A stretch of DNA of 64,000 nucleotides, taken from contig JBBMOL010000037.1 of assembly GCA_037954665.1 (NCBI GenBank), forward strand, positions 2,108,001 to 2,172,000, given 5' to 3'. How positions within the stretch are numbered: the stretch's first letter is position 1; each line of letters begins with the position of its first letter. A program made the position numbers and the translations under genes. A model generated the notes under the pieces. It did no database searches and was not told the origin of the DNA. It saw only the letters and a list, made by a program, of their open reading frames with translations. This DNA is from Laguncularia racemosa. Taxonomy: Eukaryota > Streptophyta > Magnoliopsida > Myrtales > Combretaceae. This document shows positions 13,560-25,225 of this stretch, piece after piece.

Positions 13560-13800
13560 CACTAACAAACATTGCCATGATGATGACATTTACAACAATG
13601 TTATTTGTAACGACGTCATTTACAAAGAAGATGATGGCATTTGTAGTGATGATGACGACATTTGCAGCAACAATATATGCGGGGACAATATTTGCAGTGA
13701 TGATATTTGCAACAATAATAATTGCAGGGATGATAATTATAGTGATGATAATTGCAGCAACAATGTTTGTAGCGTTGATGGTGATTTTTGTTGTAACTTC
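13560..13800 (+). repeat. Degenerate GATGAYATTTGCAGYRAC minisatellite
   Basis: A roughly 15-18-bp phrase, approximately GATGATATTTGCAGC/T, recurs with variations over about 240 bp (for example GACGACATTTGCAGC, GTGATGATATTTGCAAC, GGATGATAATTATAG). The period is mostly a multiple of three, so all frames stay open and give short repetitive peptides in Asp/Asn/Cys/Ile. I treat this as a decayed tandem repeat, not a gene. Confidence 0.75.
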
Positions 13801-14340
13801 CTAAAATTTCATCTAATAGAAACTCTATTGAATAGGTTACATTAAGAAAATACATTTAAGCTATAGCTCTAAATGAACCCAAGATTAGTCTAGAAATTAA
13901 AAATAACCCGATATATCATAAGTTAACCTAAGTCAACTTCATTGAAGTAAAGGTCAACAAAAGTCAACTAACTCAATTTAGCCCATTAACATAAGTTTTC
14001 CATTCAATGCTCCCAAGAAGACTTGTGTAGACTTCAAGCCTTAAAGCTAAGACTCGGGTTGACTTAGATGGGTTTTCAATGCTTCACGTGAAAAAGGACT
14101 TCTAATTTATTTTTTTGAGGGCTCATCTCTTCAAATTTTACCAAGCCCTTTTTCTAGGTAATCAAGGTATATCTAAGGTATAATAGGGTAAAATATGGGT
14201 AAGATTTATTAACTATAGGATAAGATAAAATTAAGATAAGTAAACCTTGGCAAAAACTAGAAAAATCATATTTTTAAGTTGGACAAGATAAATTATTTTG
14301 TATCTTTTTCTTAGGTTAAAAAAGATAAAATAGGGTAGGA
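13791..14340 (+). repeat. Retroelement LTR-like module (TGTAACTTCC start)
   Basis: The module starts with TGTAACTTCCTAAAATTTCA and closely matches 15384-15565, which starts with TGTAACTCCCTAAAATTTCA. The TGTAAC start is typical of Ty3-type LTRs. The part at about 14230-14370 is the inverted counterpart of about 15970-16120 (GATAAAATAGGGTAGAATTGAG-type sequence), so the two copies are partly in inverted arrangement. Confidence 0.55.
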
Positions 14341-14366
14341 TTGAGATAAGATCAGGTGTAATAAAT

Positions 14367-15210
14367 GGTGATTAAAATGGGTAAAGAACCTAGAGATATC
14401 ATGGAAAATTTTGAGTTTTAAAGTCTTCTAAATAAAAGGAAAATTACACATAAATCTCATCTCCCAAAAACACCTTGTTACTTGACCTTGTTTCATCCCA
14501 TGTTTGAGACCATCTTACCTAATCCTAACTTAATCAAAATTAGCCTAAAATTTGTCATGACTAAGATAAGGAGGTTAAATAAAAATAAATAAAAATTCAG
14601 CCCAAGAAACCACCTAGAAACTACCAAAACTAGCCACCCCCTATTGATTATATCATCTCTATGTGATTTTGCCACCTCAACCTTATCTTATCTTAAGCAA
14701 TTGATACCCTAACTTATTCTATGAGACCATAGGCCAATTATAACCCTAAAACCTACCTAATCTTGTCCCCCTAGGTGTGCCAAATCAGAACCTAAATTAA
14801 TTTGCAAAACAACAAAACTTAACTAGTATAAAAAGGGAGGTAAAAAGCAAATTTACCCCTACAAATAACATCGCCTTTCACATGCCATTTGCTACCCATT
14901 TTCACTAAAAAATTTCCACCAAATTTCCACCAAACACACCTCATATTCCCTAATAAGATCGGAAAGTGTCACCTAAAAATAACCCCACCTGCATCCCTAA
15001 AGACAATCATAGTTTTGGACCACCAATTTCTAAGTCCAAGGTAAGTAACTTCCAAGAAGGTTGAGCTATCTTTAGATTCCCCTTAAGGAAGTTACTAACC
15101 TAACTTAGTTTCTATGTTTTAGGTACTTTAGTTAAGGAATTTTCATCAAAGTAAGGTAGTCCCAATTTACCAAAATCATTTTCTATAGCATATTCATCAC
15201 ACTTACACTA
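14367..15210 (+). repeat. LTR-like direct repeat, copy 2
   Basis: This is the counterpart of 10440-11215, with the same TATAAAAAGGGAGG at about 14827. Homology resumes at 15353-15383 (AGATATTAAGGCCCTAT against AGATATTAAAGCCTTAT at about 11250). It then breaks exactly where a TGTAACTCCC module begins at 15384. That break suggests a later insertion or recombination inside this copy. Confidence 0.7.
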
Positions 15211-15383
15211 ATACTACTTATATGTAATAGTAGTAGATTCTAATCACAATTCCACATCAAACAAACTTTATCTTTGTAAGATTATCTTATTTATTTTTCA
15301 ATTGGAATATTTTTCTAATAATTGGACATATTTCAAACTCCTAATGAACACAAAAGTACAAAGAAAAGATATTAAGGCCCTAT

Positions 15384-16130
15384 GTAACTCCCTAAAATTT
15401 CATTTAATTGAAACCTTATTGAATAAGCTACAACAAAGAAATAAGTTTAAGCTATAGCTCTGAATGAACCTAAGGGTAGGTTAGAAATTAGAGAAAACCC
15501 ATTATATCATAAGTTGACCTAAGTTAATTTAATTAAAGCAAAGGTCAATAAAAGTCAACTTCTGAAAAATAATTAGATGGCTTAAGAAGACTTATATTGA
15601 CTTGAGTCTAATCCTTCCTAAATCTATCCTATCTAATCCCAATTATGAGGATTAATAGCCTAGAAAATAATCAACAAAAAAAAAATACAAATTAATGAAA
15701 AGCCAAATTATAAAACCAAATCAAACTTAAAAATTCCTTAAACCTTGTCCTAAAAGCCTTCTAAGCAGTTAAGCCCAAAACCACCCCCAAATCTTAATCT
15801 AATTCAACCAAAATTTTCCTAAATCGATATTATACCTTTAGTTACTCAATAACACACAACATATCAAAAAAACTAGACAAAACTCCATCAGCCACTCCCT
15901 CTTCCAAAAATGCCACAAAGGAGAAGTTAAACTTCTCCTTTTACCTTACCTTATCTTATCTTATCAAGATTCCCATTGATTACACCTGACCTTATCTCAA
16001 TTCTACCCTATTTTATCTTGTCTAACCTAAGAAAAAGATGCAAAATAATTTAAAAGAGGACATACCAAAATCGGATCCCAATAAAAGACTCTAAAACATG
16101 ATTTTTCCAGTTTTTACCAAAGCTTATTCA
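15384..16130. repeat. Second TGTAAC module with inverted segment
   Basis: Positions 15384-15565 are a direct repeat of 13791-13975. Positions about 15970-16130 match 14230-14370 in reverse complement (ATCAGGTGTAATAAATGG against the inverse of TTGATTACACCTGACC). Together they form a rearranged retroelement relic next to the gag remnant at 16400-17385. Confidence 0.55.
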
Positions 16131-16399
16131 TCTAGCTCATTAAGTTGCAATATTTGTTAGAGTTCTTCTTGTTTAGACTACCACATAGTCTTGTTGGTTT
16201 AGGCAAAATGTTGTATGATGCGAACTTTCATAAAAATATCCCCCACTAGTCATTTCAATGGGGTATATGTTATGCAACATAGGATGGTGTGCTTCCTATC
16301 TCTTATACTACCATCCCAAGATAACCCCTCGCCTTGTTTTGGGCCTAGATGATCCTTGATAGACTCTTTATTGTCCTTTTTCTTGTCTAACCTACTTTA

Positions 16400-17385
16400 G
16401 TCAAACAACCTCCTAGTGATGATGAAATTTTCTTGCCAAATATATTTCCTAGCTTTCTCCCCAAATTCCTCAAAGTTTGTAGGTTTGTTTTTTACTAAGG
16501 ATTTAAAGAAGTCACCAACAAGCTTAACACCTTAAATTACAGTGTTAAGGGCAACTCTCTTATTAACATTGGGAATTTCCAACATCGTGGAGTTAAATCG
16601 AGTAAGATAATCTCTTATTGATTCATCATGACCTTGTTTGACCAAGTTCAGGATTGATGAACCCTTCACGAAAAGCTTGCTAGCTAAGAAATGTTACCGG
16701 AATCAATTGGCCAACTCATCAAACAAGGAGATGGAGTTGGTTGGTAAATTGTGATACCATGTTTAAGTAGCCTTATGTAAGGTGCTTAGAAAAGCTTTGT
16801 AAGAAACTACATCACAAAGGCTATACAGGCTCATCATTATCCCGAAGTGGCAAAAGTAATTGCTCAAATTAGTAATTCCATTGTATGTGTCAAGTTATAG
16901 GAGGCGAACATTCGAAGGCAGTCCCTTATCATGAATTGCATGAGTGAATAGGGTTTTGTTGATAGAAAACCAGGTTAAAGGATCAACCTTCTTACTCTCC
17001 TTCAAATCAAAGAGCTGCTTGATGTAATCATTGATTTGGTTGATATCCATATCATTGACTTACCTATTAGCTTAGGTGTAAGTGTCAGAGGGCTCAAGTC
17101 TATTATTTTGAGTAGGATCACCATTGTAGTTGCATAATGTAGCCTATAGGGCAAGGTGGGAGTGAGTTCTTCCTTGCAATGTAGTAGGTAAAATTAAATC
17201 AAGAGGTGTAAGGTTACGATATTTCTCAGATCAAGCTTGCTGATTTGCCTATTGAATGTACACCATCGATGATAGTGGTGGAGGGTTGTTAGCTCCCTTA
17301 TTTGTCACTTGTGCATTTGAGACTCTTAAGATTACCTATTCCTCCTCCTTGCTACTCTCTCTCTAGTCTTTTTATCACATGCCAT
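16400..17385 (-). pseudogene. Degenerate Ty3-type retrotransposon gag
   Basis: Read on the minus strand from ATG 17385 (MACDKKTRERVARRRNR). From about 16950 the retrotrans_gag fold is recognisable although interrupted by several stops: LDTYNGITNLSNYFCHFG, SLYSLCDVVSYKAFLSTLHKA, WYHNLPTNSISLFDELAN, then a KQGHDESIRDYLTRFNSTML-like block and IPNVNKRVAL. The Trp-Tyr..Leu-Pro..Ser-Ile..Phe-Asp-Glu-Leu and Glu-Ser..Asp-Tyr-Leu..Phe-Asn spacing is characteristic of plant Ty3/Gypsy capsid genes. No protease or RT follows on its 3' side (below 16400), so the element is truncated and inactive. Confidence 0.82.
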
Positions 17386-20209
17386 CTCCACATCATTTCT
17401 CTGAAGTCACATGTAGTGAGCTACCCACATAATACTCACGTGACTTCCTACCAAAACTCTTCATTTATAGAAGTCTAGCATATTGAAATAAACAACACAA
17501 ATTACATCAAGATTGGCAAATAAGAAACTGAATGAAAAGGCAATTCAATATATACATTATATAATGAAAAGTTTCTAATGTGCTATTAAAAAATTTTGAT
17601 TTGTCATTTCCAAACTTGTTTGCCTATAATCAAGAGTTGAACATATGTTTTGAGGATTTAAGGATACTAAGCATAAACAAGGAAAAAAAAAAGTAGAAAA
17701 GATATTATATAAAAGTTGAAATCTAAAATTAGAATAAATGGAGCAATCACGTAGAATTGGCATTGACAAACGAGATTTTTTCTGCATGATGCCACTGTTG
17801 AGCTAAAAAATTTCCGGTTTTTTCTGATCAGCCATTGGAGATTTTTCTGCATTGAAGAAAAGGGTGTGCTTATGGAGAGAGAGAGTAGGGTGGTTTTCCA
17901 ATATTTTATAGAAAAAAAAGGAAAATCGGATTGCTGATGTTGTCAATCTCCGAAAACAATGGGGATGTTTGGGACAATGAGTCTGGTTTTTTAACGTGTT
18001 GCGTTGTGCTTGTGTCAGCGTCAGTCGTTATCTGAAGACATGTGAATAAATAGTAACTTTAAATTAATCATCCCCAATCGAAGATCGCAATTAGTAATCG
18101 TGTCTTGATTGGCTTTACTTTTCCTATGTGAAGATTCTCGACGCTCGAGAGGTTGACAAAGCATTCGGTTCATTTTTTCTTTTCCTTTTTATTATTTTAG
18201 TATCAATTAAATCTGTATTTATTAAGAATAAAATATTAAAAAAATAAATATAATATATATCTATCTCTTTTATAAAATTAAATATCTAACAAATGTTTAT
18301 AAAATTGAATTTATTTATTTTTATTTTATTTATTTTTATAAAAATATTAATTTTTTTTTTCAATATATAATATATATAAACCTTTTCCCTTAAAATTACA
18401 TGAATTTTTATTTTCCAATTCTCATTCTTCAATCACCATTTACATCATAATTATGAAATAATAATAGATAAAATACAAATAAAGTATTAATAAAATATAG
18501 ATAAAATATAAAAAAAAAAAAAACCAAACAAGCCCAAAATGGGTAGACACGTTCTTTAGCTCCATGTTATTGAATTTCTCCAATTCAACTACACGAGCTT
18601 GGAGCCTTGCATTATCATTTTAAATCATTTCATTTTAGGTTCCTAGTGTTTTGCAAGAATTCTCAAGATTTAGGAAATTTTAGGAATTAATTGGCTATGG
18701 GTTAATGTTTTGGTTTTAAGGGAATTACTTAGATGTAGTCCTTGTTTCCTTAAATTTGGTAGTTTTTTTATGGATGTGTCATAGATTTTGTTCTAGTAAG
18801 ATCATAAGATGACACCAAACGTGGGGCTATGTTTCTGGAGATGATTGGCTCACCTGTAAAAGAGAAAGCAGATTAGGCTTTTGGGGTTGTTGGAAGTTGT
18901 TCCAACATGGTCATTCCAATACTTAAGTAGTAATGGGTAATTAAAATTTTATCAAATTGGTGGATATCGACAATAATAATAATAATAATTAAAATAAGAT
19001 TAATGACTATTATAACTACTCAGAAAATAAAGAATCAGATTTAATCTATTTCGCTAGAAAATCGGCCTTTGAAATCCATGCTTTTTTACTTTTATATTTT
19101 TTTCCCATTTCCATTGCTCCAGTGCGTCCAGCCACATGCACCTTGGTGACATCTTTTTTTGCTACTATTTTTAACAAAACATTAGGGTTTTCTTTTACTC
19201 TTTTTTCTTGTTCTTATATATTATTAGCCCACAAGATTGAGCCAAAAGCTTAATAACTTTTAGTTGTATTGTTTACTTAAATCCATTTAATAATATTATA
19301 AACAAATGAGAAATTCCCACATGTCTTCTATATACAATTAACACAAAATGATGAAACATAAGTAATGTATTTGTCAAAATTCAAGATACAAGTTACATAT
19401 TTGCAAAGCTATCAAAACACGCCACATTTTTGTAATTTTTTCCTTTTATATATTTACTAAATAAATGGTTTGATTATCATAAAATAACCTTATGAAGCTT
19501 AGCATGTTTTCTTAAAAAAATAATAATAAATTGTTTTTTTAAAAAAAAGGTCTTTTCTAGAATTTTCCAAAAGAGACAACAACTGAGGCATTTAGGATTT
19601 TTTTTTTTTTTCAAACAAACTATATTAATAAACTAAAATCTCTTAAAAAGGTAATTATAAACTCTGTTCTATTTCTGGAATACTTGAATTAATGAATACC
19701 TCGTAAAATTGGAGAAACAATGATAGGAATATGGTTTTTCACAACAATGACTATAATACAACCTAGAACTTTACACATTAGATTTCCTAATGCGCTACAA
19801 GGTTAATACAATTTGTTCAAATGTTCCATTACAATCTACCCTAAACTTTTAAACCAAGGTTTACTTGTTTAATAAATACTCGACATTTATCGTAGCAATG
19901 ATACTAACCTCTTTTAAGATTTTCGGACTTTAATCACCTTAAAATGCTCGAGTGATTCGCAAGCGAGGAGATGTGTCCTATTTAGAAAGGGGCTGACGTA
20001 TAAAATTTCTGCATTGGCCCTTAAGTTAGATGTCAATTCTATCTCTATCCTTCTTTTATTTCATGTTTTCTCTTTTTTATTTTAAGGATATTTCAGAAAA
20101 ACTTTATATAAAAATGCTTGTTCTATAACATTTATTACGTAAGTGTTTGATAACCAGAAGGATCGCGCATATCTAACATATAAACTAAATAAATTAATAC
20201 TTAATAGTA
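17386..20209. other. Intergenic AT-rich sequence
   Basis: No coding sequence recognised on either strand. There are A/T homopolymer runs, a (TAA)n patch near 18970-18990 and a Dra I-like TTTAAA-rich stretch at 18200-18500. The section 17780-18010 is slightly richer in G/C but has no protein resemblance. The region ends at the hAT insertion site. Confidence 0.5.
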
Positions 20210-20217
20210 AATGGAAT
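20210..20217. repeat. hAT target-site duplication, left copy
   Basis: AATGGAAT lies immediately before the left terminal inverted repeat. It is identical to the eight bases after the right end (29116-29123). An 8-bp duplication is the hAT hallmark. Confidence 0.93.
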
Positions 20218-20834
20218 TAGGGATGTAAGCGGGACGAGTTTGGGCCGGGATCAATAATCCTTTTACCCGTCCCATTATCCTATAGGGATTCCCAAACCTA
20301 GTACAAACCTTATAGTATTTTTTCATGAAATACCTGCTACCCATCCCAAATCCTACAGAGTTTTAATAAGTAACTCGAAACCTATCTTAAACCTGTTAGA
20401 TTTTTTTTTTTAAAAAAAAATAATTATATTATTAGTTTAAAATTTTTACTTATTCATTATGATTATTTTTTATAAAATATAGCTTATGTTCTTAAAAATA
20501 AATAATATTTGCACTTTCAATGTATTTAATTATATGTATTTTAATATTATTTGAAAATCTACATGTTGATAAATAAAGTTACCGACGTAAAAACATTTTT
20601 AATTATAATAAAATAAAATTACTAGACCAATCGTATAACTTAATAAATAACACAAAAAAATATAGTTAACAAGTCTTAATAAAAATAGAAAAATTCTAAA
20701 CACATATAGAAAAGACATTAATCTTATATTTTTTTGGAATTCTTACTTGACAATTGATTCTCATAGTCTTCAAATCCCATCTTCTTCATTATTTATCTTT
20801 GAACCTATCGAAAAAGGAAAAAAAAAAACCCCAT

Positions 20835-22956
20835 TGTCGAGTATAATTTTTGAATTTCCCATTCCTAATCCGATCTAGACTAGACCCTATGCTCATCTAA
20901 TATAGATCCTCGACTTAAGTTAGGAATTTCGTTTAGTTTTGGAGTCGCCACCCAACTGTTGTTGGGAAAAATTGAATTAAGACTAATAGAGCGGATCGGT
21001 CTTAATTTAGACTACTACTCGTCGTGATTTCCTCTTCCATTTTTGTGAAAAGAGGAAAGGAAAAACCAGAGTTTCTAAGTTCGGAGGCTAACCTATTAAA
21101 ACCCTAAGTTTATCACCCAATCTCCTAAAATTATCTCCATCTAGAAATGCCTTTTATTTTATTTCTATTGTCTTTTATTGTGTTTTTGAGTGAATTACTT
21201 TGGAAAAATGATTTTTTAAATTCTTTTTAGGGTTGCCTCAAATGAGTGCTTACGTACCTGCTATTCAGGATCAAACAAGCCGTAGTTCGCTTTTCCTGAA
21301 AACTTTAAGTGTGTTTGTGGATTTTAATTGTGAAATCTCTTTTGATTTATGTTTTTATCATTTTGGGATTTTTCTAAAAACATAAGCCTAAGCTTTAATT
21401 TGAATTTTTGAAAATGATAATTTAAGGAAAACACCAATTTTGGATTTATTTGAGAAAATGATTTTTCTAAGTGATAAAACTCATTTTTTTCTATTTTTTG
21501 ACTTATTATAAATTTTTATTATTTTTTTACGATTTTTATTACTTTTTTATTTATTTTTATAATCTTTATGATTTTTTATTATTTTTATAATTTTTTATGA
21601 TTTTTATAATTTTTTATGATTTTTATGAATTTTTGTTTTATTAAAAATTTTCCTCCTAGATTCTTATCTATCCTATTTTAACACCTAAAATTTTATTATC
21701 ATTTTTCTAATATTTTTATTTTTTTATTACATTTTCATTATTTATTACTTTGATTATATTTTTGTTTTTTTATTATTAAATCCTAAAAAATCTAATTTCT
21801 AACATTTTTCTATTTATTAAAATATAAATAACATGTAAGTAAATAAATAAATAACAAGTAACAAATAAAAAATAAAAAATTAATCCTGAATAAAATAACC
21901 CAAATAAATAAATACAATAAAATAAAATATTAAAAAATCGAAAAATCCGACTTACCTGGGTTCGGGTCAAATCAGGTCGGGTCGCGTCGGATCGATCGGA
22001 CACGGTGGCGGGGAGTACTTGTTGACGGCGTTCCGATGGCCTTTTGCAGCGGTTGAGGTGTCGAATCCTAGGTTATCGAGGGTGAGGAATTCAATGGTGG
22101 CGGTGGTTTGCTCTAGAAGTGCCTCCTGGTGGTTGCTCAGCTCTTGATCGGCGGTCATGGCTTCTACAAACTCCGGCGGACTTCGATTCTCTCTTTTCTC
22201 TCACTTTCTCTCGCTTTTTATCTGCGTCCTTTGCTCCTGCCTTCGATTCCCATTTATAGCTGCTCGGAAGCCCTCTTGGATAAGCTCAAATCCTCCGATT
22301 TGGATACATCTGAATTTTTCCGTTTTTTAGATTTGATTTTATCCAACCTATTTGATGCCGATTTGTTGTAATCTTGTGATTTATCTAGATAATTCGGTTT
22401 TAGATTTATTGAAATCCAAAAAGATTTGAAGAAATCCAGCAATTTCGGCCTTATCGGACTTCTGCCGGATTTTTCTCCGACTAGGCTCGAGGAAGAAAAT
22501 GACCACATGCAAGGCACGTGTTTCCTCTCGGCTAATCACATCTGCCACATGGTAGCTCCAAGGAAAAGAAAGAAAATTTTTTACCGAGCGCATGCGGGGG
22601 GATTCGAACTTGAGACCTCAAGCTTCACACACGCTTCCCAGTACCCACACGAGCCGGCTGAGCTGGCTCAATTTCTCGATTTTATTTACATCGCAAATTG
22701 TATATATGCGATGCAATTTTTCCATTTTTTTGGAATTTCAAAAATTTATAAGAATTATTTATTCCTTATTATTTCCATTTCTGAAATAATTTTTCAAAAT
22801 TGATGTGTTTTCCTATTTATTTTTATTTTTTGAATATTTTTCCTATTTTTTTCCTATTTTTCCTATTTTTACTAAATTAGAGAAAAATATGGAAAAATTG
22901 GGAAAAATTGGAAATTGATTATTATTGATCCTTAGGGCAAAAATGAGGTGTTTACA
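20835..22956 (-). mobile_element. Solo LTR, family A copy 1 (nested in hAT)
   Basis: On the minus strand it begins TGTAAACACCTCATTTTTGC and ends AGACTCGACA, the same termini as the copies at 25226-27259, 36237-38321 and 51599-53689. The length is 2,122 bp. Flanks CCCAT (20830-20834) and CTCAT (22957-22961) look like a 5-bp target duplication with one change. It contains a TATA element (TATAAATGG on the minus strand near 22250), a tRNA-like segment at about 22600-22670 and a CAG/GTAAGT splice donor at 21956/21955. With no internal sequence it is a solo LTR left by LTR-LTR recombination. Confidence 0.9.
22600..22672 (-). other. tRNA-like Pol III box pair inside LTR copy 1
   Basis: On the minus strand, GAGCCAGCTCAGCCGGCTC resembles a tRNA A box with D-arm. 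AGTTCGAATCC, about 50 bases later, resembles a B box with T-arm. The corresponding place in the other three long LTR copies has the same arrangement. There is no complete cloverleaf with an acceptor stem, so I call it tRNA-like only. Confidence 0.6.
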
Positions 22957-23055
22957 CTCATAAAACACATTAGAGATTATGCAAATAATAGTTGCTCCAT
23001 GTATAAAAGAACTTATTATTGTATAATCAAAATTTTTACCTCTTATCTCATTTGA

Positions 23056-25157
23056 TTACCAACTTTGACTACACACCAATGCTTCTATTGTATCGGGATT
23101 TAGTTTGCTTCTATGTGAGCTAATTACTCGTCCACTAGTACTAAATGCAGACTCAGAAACAACCGTAGACACAAGAATAGCCAATATATCTTTAGCTAGT
23201 TCTTGTAATGTAGGATATTTAATTCCATTTACTTTCCACCAGCTAAGAATATCAAAATCATCAGTCCAAGGTAACACAGCTTCTTCTAAATGGTGATCCA
23301 ATCCTGACTTGACATGGCCATCAGTATTAATAGTGCTCAAGAATTGCACCAGCCTTGATTTTCTTGAAGAATCGAAAGGAACAATTTGGGTAATTGTTGA
23401 AGTGTTCCCAGAAGAACTACTACTACTACTATTCAAACCTTTAGAAAGTCGAGATCTACCATTTGATTAATATTCATAAACTAACTCGTAACAAATGTTT
23501 CTAACATTTTGAATCTCTACAGATGCATTTACTCCATAAATAGAAGGAAACACAAAATCCACGGCCTTCATCTTAAAACGTGGATCCAAAACAGTACAAA
23601 CAGCCATAATGATGTATACATCACCCCAATATTTTTCAAACTTATCAAACATTTTCCTCGCCATCATTCTAGTATTCACATCTGAAGAGCCTTTCCATTC
23701 AACCAATGATTCTCTAATCTAAAAAACCTTTTCAAAATAATAATTTGCAGTTGGATATTGGGTACCAAAAAAAATATTGGTTACCTCATAAAAGATCACT
23801 AGCTTCTAGCAAATTGCTTCTACTACCTCCCAATCATCATCGGTGGGAAGACATTTATAATGTCTATCCATAAATTGAACTCTATAAAAAACTTCTTTAT
23901 ATCCAATGGCTATCATCAACATGTCATATATAGAGTTCCACCGAATTTTGCAATCTAAGGCAAGCTTTCTATCATATGGAATATCCAATTGCTTACATGC
24001 TTCTCTAAATTTCTCAACTCTTGATGGTGTCGCCAACCAAAATGCAACACTATCATGGACCTTCTCAATGGCACTTTCTATCACGGCCACACTCTCCTTC
24101 ACAATTAAGTTTAAAATATGCGTACAACAATGCATGTGCAAGACCTTTCCCCGAATAATTAACTCATCTCTTCTTAGTTTCATGGTCAAAGTTGTAATCA
24201 TTGCATCATTCGTAGAACAATTATCTACAGTATTTGTAGATAATTTTTTATCTAATCCCCATCTCATCAACGAGTTAAACAAACAATCGACAAGCACCTC
24301 ATTTATGTGTGGCGTTGGAACATACAAAAAACTACATGAAAATATAAAAAAACCTTAATATAAGATAATTTTCAATTATTGATTATGAAAAGATAATATA
24401 AGTAAAGAATCTTACTCCATGAGTCGATTTGAAGTCTCCAATTATGATCAATGAAGTGCGCTGTGACAGTCATGTACCCATTTTTCTGATTTGATGTCCA
24501 TAAATCCGTTGTTACTGCAACTCAAGAATTTAGTGCTTTCAACAACACTCTCAATTTTTCCTTCTCCCCATTATAGATGTTCATGATTTTCTTTTTCATG
24601 GTGTTCCGACTAACATGCTTAAAACGTGGTTGCATAATTTCAAGAAAATCCCTGAAATACTCATGCTCAACTATTTAAATGGGGTATTCATGAACAATTA
24701 TTGCTTTTGCAAGTCTTTACCTACAAATATCTTGATTGAAAGTCCAATTTCCTATATTCAAACAACTCTCATTCTCATTTTTTCGTTTCTCAATGGATAA
24801 TAGGCATTGCCTTATGTCTTACTTCTTCATTTGTGTACACTTCTCCAAATGATTACGTAGATACTTAGTTTCTTGTTTACTACCTACTTTTAGTGTTTTG
24901 GAACAATGATTACAGATAGCAACATCCTCCCCATTAACCGTTTTCCTCACCATATCATTCCATACAAGAGAAGCCAACTTACGTTTATTGGGATTATCAC
25001 ATTGATTGGCATTGCTTCTTACTTGAGAACTTGTTATGTTTGTGGGATTTGTTGTTGGTGCTTCTTTTTCAGATCTGACTCCGAGTAATGGTAATGGACT
25101 TTCCTCTTCCTCAACATCAATGGGATGTGCATCAATGGGCATATCAAATTTGTTCAT
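23056..25157 (-). pseudogene. hAT transposase (BED zinc finger, RNase-H-like, hAT dimerisation), inactivated
   Basis: Minus strand, in order. A BED zinc finger lies at about 24819-24960 (CNHCSKTLKVGSK...LRNHLEKC). The N-terminal core has HEYP and FRDFLEIMQPRF, then TDLWTSNQKNGYMTVTAHFI at about 24430-24520. A segment at 23806-24327 has HCCTHILNLIVK, ATPSRVEKFREAC and RWNSIYDML. A ricesleeper-like RNase-H fold block (LDPRFKMKAVDF) follows at 23467-23706. The hAT C-terminal dimerisation region (LSWWKVNGIKYPTLQELAKD and AFSTSGRVISSHRSKL) is at 23056-23300. At least seven in-frame stops interrupt it (for example after TQMKK, YPI, KALNS, VEAIC and VYEY), yet the frame stays readable over most of its length. 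A small intron around 24360-24420 is likely. Host-type domesticated relatives exist, but the stops argue against domestication here. Confidence 0.9.
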
Positions 25158-25225
25158 TTCTATATTATATAAAAGTAAACAAAAATAATATTCATCAACT
25201 TATCCATAGAAATCATAGAAAATAT

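Noticed and set aside
13528..13855. Asp/Asn/Cys repeat peptide frames on both strands
   Set aside because: They are the reading of a minisatellite; no start context or conserved domain.
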